Below, in pieces: positions 49,907-59,951 of a stretch of DNA of 64,000 nucleotides (position 1 is its first letter; every line of letters starts with the position of its first letter). The translations under genes were made by a program, and so were the position numbers. This DNA comes from CBDAQV01 sp965199335 (GTDB lineage Bacteria > Pseudomonadota > Alphaproteobacteria > CALMVH01), in assembly GCA_965199335.1 (NCBI GenBank), contig CBDAQZ010000002.1, positions 186,001-250,000 on the forward strand, written 5' to 3'. The notes under the pieces were generated by a model that made no database searches, had not been told where the DNA came from, and was given only the letters and a program-made list of their open reading frames with translations.

Positions 49907-52795
49907 TTATTGGGTTGGACAGGCCGGATTGGAGCCGACGGCTGCTGTCGTGCAGCTTTGCGTGGCAGGCAAGGTGCCGTTGCTGATCAGGGCCTGGCAT
50001 CCGGGGTCGCTGTCATCCACGTCCGAGCCGTTCGAGCGCAGGCATTCGAAGCCGCTGTAATACGTGGTGCCACCGGATGACTGCGACGTGGGCAGGCTCT
50101 GGGTGCCGGTCTTGGGATGAGAGCCGCATACCGTCATGCAAGTTCCGTACTGCGGATTGACGGCCGAGTACGTGTAGCAACTGCTGTCGGAGTTATCGAT
50201 GCACGAGCGTACCGGCGGTGTATTGCCGCTATTGGTGCAATAGGACTGATCGACAATCGAGCCGTCCGGGCTGCGCTGGCACTGCCAGCTGGTCACGGGG
50301 TAATGACTGTTGCCACCGCATGTAGCAGGAGCGCAGGTTGCGCTATAGACGACGTTGATTGCGGCATAGGTAAAGGCACAGGTGCTGTAATCCGTGCACG
50401 ATTGCGTCGGCGCGGTGCAGTAGTTGGATGGCGGCGTTACAACCGTGCCGTCGGACCGTGTGCAAGTGTAGGATGTAGCGCTCTGCGTACCGGTCCCGCA
50501 CGTTGTCGAGCAGCCGCCGTAAGCCGTCGGGTTGCTGGCGGTATAGGTGCAACTGGTATAGACGCTGCACGCCTGGGTATTGGCAGGCGCCGTGCAATAG
50601 CTGGTCGATGGTGCCTGCGTTCCGTTGCCGTCCGTGCAGGTCCAGCCTGAGTTCAAAGTCTGTGTGCCGGTACCGCATGTGGTCGAACATGCACCATAGG
50701 TGTCGTGTACGACGCATCCCGAAGTGCTGCTGCAGCTCTTGGTCGGAGCCGTGCAATCGGCCAGGGGTTCAACCGTGCCATCGGACCGGGTGCAGGTAAA
50801 AGCGGTTGCAGTCTGAGTGCCGGTACCGCAAGTCGACGAACAGGCTCCGTAAGCAGTCGGGTTGCTTGCGATATAGCCGCATCCACTTGTAGCCGTGCAT
50901 GCCTGGCTGCTGGCGGGCGCCGTGCAGTAGCTGGTCGATGGTGCGGCATGGCCGGCGCTGTCGGTGCAGGTCCAGCCTGAATTCAAAGTCTGTGTGCCCG
51001 TACCGCATGTGGTGGAGCACGTTCCATAACTGTCGTGTACGACGCAGTTCGAGGTGCTGCTGCACGATTTCGTCGGCGCGGTGCAGTAGCTTTGCGCAAC
51101 GACAACTCCGTCAGAACGCGTGCAGACAAACGTGGTTGCCGTCTGGCTCCCGTTACCACATGTTGTCGAACACGAGCCGTAAACAGTCGGATTGCTGGCG
51201 GTATAGGTGCAACCACCATAATTAGTGCAGGCGGTCGTGCTGGCGGGTGCCGTGCAGTAGCTGGTCGACGGCGCAGCATGACCAGCACTGTCGGTACAGG
51301 TCCAGCCGGAATTCAGAGGCTCGGTTCCAGCGCCGCACGTGGTCGAGCACGTGCCGTAGGTCGCATGAGCGACGCAGTTCGACGTACTGGTGCAGGCTTG
51401 TGTCGGAGCCGGGCAATTGCCCTGTGCCTGTACCGTTCCGTCCGAGCGCAGGCAAAGGTAGGTCGTGGCTGTTTGCGTGCCGGTGCCGCAGGTCGTAGAG
51501 CATGCGCCCCATACAATGCTAGTTAGCACGGGTATATAGGTGCAGGTGCTGGTCGCGGTGCAAGACTGTGTCGCTGCCGGCGCCGTGCAATAGCTGGTGG
51601 ATGGCGCGGCGTGGCCGGCGCTGTCCGTGCAGGTCCAGCCGGAATTCAGGGATTGAGTGCCGGTACCGCAGGTCGTCGAGCATGCGCCGTAGGTGTCATG
51701 TACGATACAACTGGACGTACTGGTGCACGCTTTCGTCGGTGCCGTGCAGTAGCTTTGCGCAACAACGGTTCCATCCGAGCGGGTACAGGTAAAAACGGAG
51801 GCCGTCTGAGTGCCTGTGCCACAGGTCGTGGAACAGGATCCGTAAACGGTCGGGTTGCTGGCGGTATAGGTGCATCCGGTGGTGCTGGTGCAGGCCTGCG
51901 TGGAGGCAGGCGCCGTACAATGGCTTTGGGTGGTCGTCTGGGTGCCATAGCCGCATGTCCATCCGGAATTCAGGCTTTCGGTTCCTGTCCCGCAGGTGTT
52001 GGAGCAAGTACTGCTGTAAGTGACATTCTCGGGTGCGCAGAGCGAATAATTCGTGCAGGACTGAGCCGTCGGCGACACGCCATGCGCAAGGCATACCGAC
52101 TGGCTGACGGTCTGGCCGTCCGACTGCTGGCAGGTCCAGGCCGATGCGGATGCCGTGCTGGAGCCGCAGGCCGGTGTGCAGGTCAGATAGGTCGAGGCGT
52201 TGGCGGTGTATGTGCATCCGGTGGTGCTGGTGCAGCTTTGGGTCTGCGGCAGGCTGCTGCCGGAGCAATGGCTGCTGTCGGTCGTATTCCCTTGGCCGTC
52301 GGTACAGCTGTAGCTCTGCAGGGCGGCGGTTCCGGTTCCGCAGGTCGTCGAGCATGTGCTGCTATAGACGGGAGCCGTTGCGATGCAACCGGCATAGCTG
52401 GTGCAGCTTTGCGTCGCCGGCGGCACGTTGCCGGTGCTGGTGCAGAAACTGTTGTCTGACATTAACGTTCCGTCGGAACGCTTGCACTGCCAGCTTGTCA
52501 GCGCGGCCGAGCTGTTTCCGCATGCGGCGGTACAGCTTCCGTATTGCTGATTCACGTATGTGTATGTGTATTGCGAAGAGTTGGTAGTCCCGCACGTTCC
52601 GGTAATCTGGGCCTGGGTCGGAGCCGAAGAGCCGCCGGCGGCAAGACAAACCGATTGAGGCTCGCTCAGAGGGCCAAGATAACACAGCCAGTTGTTTGTC
52701 GATTGCCCGGTTGTGGTATTACAGGTCGAAGTACCTCCAGGCGTCCAGTTCGGCACCGTGGGGCAGGTCTGGTGATTGACGCAGGTTGGTGCCAC
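49907..52795 (-). CDS. Cys-rich thrombospondin-type-1-like repeat region (frame-shifted C-terminal part of pilin-like adhesin)
   Basis: 962 residues from a GTG at 52795; the same frame is open up to TAA at 52864, so the likely coding part begins near 52850. It comprises about fifteen repeats of roughly 55 residues, each with six Cys in the pattern YGxCSTTCGxGTQ...WTC...YC...C...C. Two repeat types alternate: one with SNPTVYGSC and CTRSDG, the other with VHDTYGAC and SGWTCTD. The CSxTCGxG core is that of thrombospondin type 1 repeats, used for cell adhesion in animals and protozoa. Low charge, Ser/Thr-rich: an extracellular, disulfide-bonded rod. Confidence 0.75.
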   Translation of the reverse strand: MAPTCVNHQTCPTVPNWTPGGTSTCNTTTGQSTNNWLCYLGPLSEPQSVCLAAGGSSAPTQAQITGTCGTTNSSQYTYTYVNQQYGSCTAACGNSSAALTSWQCKRSDGTLMSDNSFCTSTGNVPPATQSCTSYAGCIATAPVYSSTCSTTCGTGTAALQSYSCTDGQGNTTDSSHCSGSSLPQTQSCTSTTGCTYTANASTYLTCTPACGSSTASASAWTCQQSDGQTVSQSVCLAHGVSPTAQSCTNYSLCAPENVTYSSTCSNTCGTGTESLNSGWTCGYGTQTTTQSHCTAPASTQACTSTTGCTYTASNPTVYGSCSTTCGTGTQTASVFTCTRSDGTVVAQSYCTAPTKACTSTSSCIVHDTYGACSTTCGTGTQSLNSGWTCTDSAGHAAPSTSYCTAPAATQSCTATSTCTYIPVLTSIVWGACSTTCGTGTQTATTYLCLRSDGTVQAQGNCPAPTQACTSTSNCVAHATYGTCSTTCGAGTEPLNSGWTCTDSAGHAAPSTSYCTAPASTTACTNYGGCTYTASNPTVYGSCSTTCGNGSQTATTFVCTRSDGVVVAQSYCTAPTKSCSSTSNCVVHDSYGTCSTTCGTGTQTLNSGWTCTDSAGHAAPSTSYCTAPASSQACTATSGCGYIASNPTAYGACSSTCGTGTQTATAFTCTRSDGTVEPLADCTAPTKSCSSTSGCVVHDTYGACSTTCGTGTQTLNSGWTCTDGNGTQAPSTSYCTAPANTQACSVYTSCTYTASNPTAYGGCSTTCGTGTQSATSYTCTRSDGTVVTPPSNYCTAPTQSCTDYSTCAFTYAAINVVYSATCAPATCGGNSHYPVTSWQCQRSPDGSIVDQSYCTNSGNTPPVRSCIDNSDSSCYTYSAVNPQYGTCMTVCGSHPKTGTQSLPTSQSSGGTTYYSGFECLRSNGSDVDDSDPGCQALISNGTLPATQSCTTAAVGSNPACPTQ

Positions 52796-53558
52796 CGGCG
52801 TGGGACAGAAGGTGTTCGATACCGTCGCGCCGCCTGGATACTGGATACAGCTGGTAGCTCGTTATGGTCTGTGCTTCGTTATCGCTGCAGCCCGGTGCGC
52901 AATACGGCGTATATTTTGCGACATAGGTATAGGTTGTCGGCGTGGTCGTGGCTGCCGACGTTCCCGCCGTCAGTCGAACGGTGATGTAATATGGAGCGCT
53001 GATTCCCGTCCCTGACGCCGCCGCCGGCGCCGCCCATGCCGAACTGGTCGGGTTGACGACCGCAGAGCTGTCGTCGCATTGGCTGGCGCTAAGTTCCACG
53101 CGGGACTGTGTGCCCGATGTCATTTGGTGCAACGCGGAATACTGGATTGCCTTGAACGTGACGGGCGAACCGTCGCTTACCTTCAGGCAAAAGCAATCCT
53201 GCGTGCCGTTCGCGCATCCCGGCATGAACTGCCAGCTCCCGATACCGGACGTGCCGAGCTTGGAATTCGTGGTCAATGTCGAACTTGCGCCGCTGCTGCT
53301 GCCGTTGACCGCGGAGTACGCATACTGGGAATTGTTGGATTTGGATGAGTAGACGGCCGAATAATCGGCTACGCTGGGACGATGCCCGACACTTACCGTC
53401 AGGTTGTTGTAATCGGAGACGAGTGACTCGATCTGGGCGGTGTTGACGGTAGCCTGATTGTGTTCGACATAGGCAGTCGGCTTGATATAGCTGATGCCTG
53501 CAACCATCAGTGCGGCGCAGAACACTATCCCAATAATTGCGACAACAAGATTGCCCAT
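52719..53558 (-). CDS. Pilin-like N-terminal part of the repeat adhesin (broken by a +1 frameshift)
   Basis: 279 residues from ATG 53558. The N-terminus is one long hydrophobic helix (VVAIIGIVFCAALMVAGISY) followed by an amphipathic helix (QATVNTAQIESLVSDYNNL), as in type IVb pilins and minor pilins. The head (about 60-240) has paired Cys (CANGTQDCFC, CAPGC). After ITSYQ the frame leads into out-of-character sequence, while reading one base ahead gives CIQYPGGATVSN and joins the repeat frame. I infer one gene of about 1215 codons with a frameshift near 52850-52853. Confidence 0.65.
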   Translation of the reverse strand: MGNLVVAIIGIVFCAALMVAGISYIKPTAYVEHNQATVNTAQIESLVSDYNNLTVSVGHRPSVADYSAVYSSKSNNSQYAYSAVNGSSSGASSTLTTNSKLGTSGIGSWQFMPGCANGTQDCFCLKVSDGSPVTFKAIQYSALHQMTSGTQSRVELSASQCDDSSAVVNPTSSAWAAPAAASGTGISAPYYITVRLTAGTSAATTTPTTYTYVAKYTPYCAPGCSDNEAQTITSYQLYPVSRRRDGIEHLLSHAGGTNLRQSPDLPHGAELDAWRYFDL

Positions 53559-53668
53559 TTATCCAATCCGCCTGACTTTACCCGGATAGGCTACTCCCAG
53601 TGTGCTAATTTATTGTATAGATTTGTGTCAAATGGGCTGGTAACGGCTCAAAAACAGGGTCAAAAAAC

Positions 53669-54238
53669 CTATTTTGCCATGCGCATCGTCTTGAGGGTTT
53701 CAGCCCATTTGCTGAGCTCGTCGAGAAGGGACTTGGCCGACTTGTCCAGCGTCTCGTCGGCCAGGAATACGCCCTGTTCGTCTATCTTCCTGTCGAAGAA
53801 CGGAATGGCAACGCCTTCGACGATGGGAACCATGCGAAATGTTGTGGTGAGCAGTTTTGCGGCCTCGACCGACCGAGTACCGCCTGACTGCCCGGCATAA
53901 CTGACGAACGCGCACGGCTTGTACGTCCATTCGTGGTACAGATAATCCATGGCGTTCAACAAGGACGGCGGGATGTAGTGGTTATATTCCGGGGTTACGA
54001 ATACATAAGCATCGGCGGCGGAAACGCTGGCGCTCCAGGCCTTGGTGTGATCGTTTTGATATTGGCGCTTGGCAGGATAGTCCGGCTCATCGAATACCGG
54101 CAGGTTGAAACTGGCCAGATCGACCAGTTCGGTCTCGAATTTTCCATGACTCAGTGCAAACTGGTTGAACCAGCCGGCTACCGCCGGCCCTTTGCGCGTT
54201 GGCCGGGTGCTGCAGATTATGACATTGAGTTTCGTCAT
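53669..54238 (-). CDS. NAD(P)H-dependent FMN reductase / quinone oxidoreductase
   Basis: 189 residues with flavodoxin-like fold. STRPTRKGPAVAGWF binds FMN phosphate at the N-terminus; VTPEYNHYIPPSLLNAMDYLYHEW is the classic NADPH-dependent FMN reductase motif, and FVSYAGQSGGTRSVE follows. AAGGCGA sits just upstream of ATG 54238. It begins 21 bases after the tRNA-Lys 3' end on the same strand, and lies upstream of the pilin-repeat gene. Confidence 0.92.
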   Translation of the reverse strand: MTKLNVIICSTRPTRKGPAVAGWFNQFALSHGKFETELVDLASFNLPVFDEPDYPAKRQYQNDHTKAWSASVSAADAYVFVTPEYNHYIPPSLLNAMDYLYHEWTYKPCAFVSYAGQSGGTRSVEAAKLLTTTFRMVPIVEGVAIPFFDRKIDEQGVFLADETLDKSAKSLLDELSKWAETLKTMRMAK

Positions 54239-54259
54239 GTTCGCCTTGGTATGGGACGA

Positions 54260-54335
54260 TGGTGACCGCTGTGGGATTTGAACCCACGACCTACTGATTA
54301 AAAGTCAGTTGCTCTACCGGCTGAGCTAAGCGGTC
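54260..54335 (-). tRNA. tRNA-Lys (anticodon UUU)
   Basis: Seventy-six bases on the minus strand. Acceptor arms GACCGCT and AGCGGTC pair perfectly, with discriminator A and an encoded CCA. D-arm TAGCTCAGCCGGTAGAGC, anticodon loop CTTTTAA with UUU, and T-arm GTGGG-TTCAAAT-CCCAC are canonical. It lies between coaD and the FMN reductase gene. Confidence 0.96.
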
Positions 54336-54405
54336 AGGCTTGGTATCTCTGTGTGAGAAGAGCTGGTTCTACAGCAAAATGAAGCGGGGGCAAAGGCGTA
54401 AATCC

Positions 54406-54927
54406 CTACGTCTGCTCCGTTGCAGGCGTAGCCCGTTCGGCAAACCGTTGGCCCAGCCTTGCGGCGACATTGGGCGATACGAACTTGGCGATTTCACCGC
54501 CCAGTCGCCCTATCTCCTTGACGAAGCGCGACGATATGAACTGGTGCCGGTCCGATGCCATCAGAAATACAGTCTGGATAGAGGGGTCCAGCCGCGCGTT
54601 CATCCCCGCCATCTGGAATTCATATTCGAAGTCCGAAACCGCGCGCAGGCCACGGATGATCATCGAAGCCTTCATTTCGGCGGCAAAATGCATCAGAAGG
54701 TGATCGAACGTCACGACCTGGATGTCATGGCCGCTTTCCACCAGTTGCGCGACGTCCGCCCGCACCAGTTCGGCCCGCTCCTCAGGCGTGAAGATCGGCC
54801 CCTTGCCCGCGTTCGCGGCCACGGCGACAATCAACCGGTCGCACAGACTCATGGAGCGCTGGATGATGTCCAGGTGCCCATTGGTTATGGGGTCGAACGT
54901 GCCGGGATAAAGGGCGGTGCGTATCAT
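54406..54927 (-). CDS. coaD: Phosphopantetheine adenylyltransferase
   Basis: 173 residues. Catalyses the penultimate step of CoA synthesis. Nucleotidyltransferase motif ALYPGTFDPITNGHLDII (T/HxGH) at the N-terminus, RGLRAVSDFEYEFQMAGMN in the middle and the ISSRFVKEI segment near the end are all diagnostic. It lies on the gyrA strand, as often in alphaproteobacteria, but an unknown membrane gene separates the two here. Confidence 0.96.
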   Translation of the reverse strand: MIRTALYPGTFDPITNGHLDIIQRSMSLCDRLIVAVAANAGKGPIFTPEERAELVRADVAQLVESGHDIQVVTFDHLLMHFAAEMKASMIIRGLRAVSDFEYEFQMAGMNARLDPSIQTVFLMASDRHQFISSRFVKEIGRLGGEIAKFVSPNVAARLGQRFAERATPATEQT

Positions 54928-55008
54928 TCCGGCAACCTGCTGTCTTGAAGACGTGAACGCCGTTCTAGCGCGATGCCCGGCAGATGGAAATGCCTGATCG
55001 TGGATGTC

Positions 55009-55692
55009 CTACTGCGACAGCGAGATCGAATAGAAATGCCCTTCCAGCGGCTTGATGGTTACCGGGGTGGTATCGGAGGGGTTGCTATAAACGTTTCCCC
55101 ACTGACCGGCCCTGCCCCGCCACTCGCTGGTGCGCCTCGTATAAGGCTCGAGAATCTGATCCGCGCTGTCGTAAACGACGAAATAGAACGTGCCGGAACT
55201 ATCGTCGGCACCGGTATGCCCCCATGGCCAGACGGTAAAGCACGGTTGCCTGCCCTCCTGGGAGAGCGAGGCCACCTGCTTCATATAGTCCGACTGGTGC
55301 AGCTTCAGCCTCATCCAATCGGAATTGAATGACGTGGCTTCTGCCGCATTGAAAGCACCGTTCAGCAAGGCGATCGTCAGGAAAAAAGCGACTACGACGC
55401 TGGTCATGCGGCCGACGATCAGGGAATGTCCGTTCAAGGCATAACCGGTGGCCAGCGCCGCGATAACCACCAGAACTGGGCGAAAGAAAAAGCTAGCCAG
55501 TTTATAAGCCGGATTTTGCAGCAATGCAGAACCACGGTCCATGTCGAACAGATCCACCAGATAGATTGACAGGCACAACATAACGGCAAGAGCGGCCGCC
55601 AGAATTAGATAGCCCGGCTTCGCGATCCAGGCTGGTGCATAACCCTGCGATCGCGTGGTTTCCGACGCAAATTCGACCAGTTCACGGCTCAT
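55009..55692 (-). CDS. Unknown three-helix membrane protein
   Basis: 227 residues. Three hydrophobic segments: YLILAAALAVMLCLSIYLVDL, FFFRPVLVVIAALATGYAL and MTSVVVAFFLTIALLNGAF. A polar C-terminal domain of about 110 residues follows with WPWGHTGADDSSGTFYFVVYD and VTIKPLEGHFYSISL, which looks beta-rich. No known family is recognised. It sits alone between gyrA (165-base gap upstream) and coaD, and looks like a lineage-specific insertion. Confidence 0.6.
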   Translation of the reverse strand: MSRELVEFASETTRSQGYAPAWIAKPGYLILAAALAVMLCLSIYLVDLFDMDRGSALLQNPAYKLASFFFRPVLVVIAALATGYALNGHSLIVGRMTSVVVAFFLTIALLNGAFNAAEATSFNSDWMRLKLHQSDYMKQVASLSQEGRQPCFTVWPWGHTGADDSSGTFYFVVYDSADQILEPYTRRTSEWRGRAGQWGNVYSNPSDTTPVTIKPLEGHFYSISLSQ

Positions 55693-55857
55693 TTTTGTTC
55701 CGCCTGCCAGCTATCAGTACTGGAACGCTTTTCTAGCGCGTCCGTATTGTTTTGCCAAATAATTTTACAGCCCGACTATCGGCCATTAGGCTTAGTGTTA
55801 AGAAGTCTCAATGTTGAAGATAGAATCAGCCGCCGCCGCATCCTCCCGCCGCTTGTT

Positions 55858-58614
<2,757 letters not shown>

Positions 58615-58664
58615 GGTGATGGTGTACTACATTGTACCGCCGCGTCAAAGGTGACTGCCAAACT

Positions 58665-59951
58665 TTAAGGCTTCTTGGTTCTGGCCATGATTTTCCGGAT
58701 AAGTTGCCGGAATGTAATGAAAATAGACAGGCCCGCGACAAGCAAAAGAAGCTTCAGGATTAAGGAATAAGCCCAGCGGTGTCCTGCCGAGAGAAATTCG
58801 GCAATGTCGGACAGGGCTTCCGGGTCGATTATAAAAAGGAAGATGAACGACATCGCGATTACCGGGGCGTATCGGGTCACTTTCCTTACCGAAACCAAGC
58901 TTTTTCTCAGGCGAAGCCGCCATAGCTTGCCTTTGTCCGTGTGCGACATATGCCTGGCTAGGGCCATGCCAAATCGCTTGGATTGATAGGAAACGATATA
59001 AGCGGTCCATAACACACCGCAAACGAACAGCCATTCGTAAGCATCTATGCCGCCCCGTTGATGCCCATCCGTATTTCCCAGATGAACGATCGGTGGGATC
59101 AGCAGGCCCATGCTGACCGTCAATACCGCGGCCAGCCGGGCCACCTCAGGCAATAATGGTGGTTTCAAAAACGACCGGCGCATCCATTGTAGCCTGACGA
59201 CATCGTAATAGGGCTCGGACCAGGGAGCCGTGTTGTCGATCAGGGCAACATAACCGGCGCAAATTCTTTCAAGATTGGGCGAGCTGAAGAACAATAGTGG
59301 TCTGGTGGGCTTTCCAGTCCCACATATCAGCGCCGCCGCGCGATTACGGAGCCTTGTGGAGGCTTTTTTGCCGTATCCGTAGCCCCCGCTTGCATTGGCA
59401 AGCTCCACCAGATCCTCGTGCAGCTGCGCGGCATCGATGCGTTTTAGGAACGTATCGTAGGCACCGCGCGCCTTCATGCGAATGGGATTGGAGATATCGC
59501 CCCAGCCGAACCGCGACTTCAGCATATGTATCGCGCCTGGCGATAGGTGCGGAACAGCGGAAAGCACCTGCAGCGTATAGGCCTCGATGCGCATCGTGTC
59601 GGTAGCGGAAACATCGATGAAAGCCGCATCTGCAAGCAAGGCTGCAAGCTTCGTGTCGTCATTCGCCTGCAAACCGGCCTGCAGACGATTTGTCCATGCC
59701 GTCAGCGGGTCGGCGGTCTCCCGTTGCGGCTTTGGAGGCGCCGGCGCGGTAATCGATGAGTCTTCCTGGCCCGAGCCGCCTTGTTCGGCGTGGCGCATGG
59801 CTTGCTCATAGGCTTGGCGCAAGCGTTGAAAACTGTCCGAGTCCGCCTGTGCCGCCTTGACCAGCCCGGCATAGGCCTTGCGGATCGTGGTTACATCCGA
59901 CGTCGGCGCGATACCAAGGATTTTCCACCAGCTGGTCTTTGCGCCGGCCAT
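58665..59951 (-). CDS. J-like membrane protein partner of HscC (no HPD motif visible)
   Basis: 428 residues. The N-terminal 55 residues look like a J domain (WWKILGIAPTSDVTTIRKAYAGL, FQRLRQAYEQAM), but the loop where HPD belongs reads VKAAQADSDS. A Pro-rich linker and a helical soluble region follow, then about four membrane helices (about 265-290, 307-325, 365-383, 398-420). E. coli HscC works with membrane J proteins DjlB and DjlC of similar layout. It starts at the base right after the hscC stop, so the two are surely cotranscribed. Confidence 0.72.
   Translation of the reverse strand: MAGAKTSWWKILGIAPTSDVTTIRKAYAGLVKAAQADSDSFQRLRQAYEQAMRHAEQGGSGQEDSSITAPAPPKPQRETADPLTAWTNRLQAGLQANDDTKLAALLADAAFIDVSATDTMRIEAYTLQVLSAVPHLSPGAIHMLKSRFGWGDISNPIRMKARGAYDTFLKRIDAAQLHEDLVELANASGGYGYGKKASTRLRNRAAALICGTGKPTRPLLFFSSPNLERICAGYVALIDNTAPWSEPYYDVVRLQWMRRSFLKPPLLPEVARLAAVLTVSMGLLIPPIVHLGNTDGHQRGGIDAYEWLFVCGVLWTAYIVSYQSKRFGMALARHMSHTDKGKLWRLRLRKSLVSVRKVTRYAPVIAMSFIFLFIIDPEALSDIAEFLSAGHRWAYSLILKLLLLVAGLSIFITFRQLIRKIMARTKKP

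Noticed and set aside
50350..52000. CRISPR-like array
   Set aside because: The periodic DNA is coding, with units of about 165 and 330 bp and no short constant repeat with unique spacers.
51611..52459. Plus-strand frames opposite the Cys-rich repeats
   Set aside because: They mirror the tandem repeat and give low-complexity Gly/Ala/Arg sequence with no start signals.
53600..53635. Promoter for the pilin-repeat gene (TTGACA on the minus strand)
   Set aside because: No acceptable -10 box lies 16-18 bases away; TACAAT is only 8 bases downstream.
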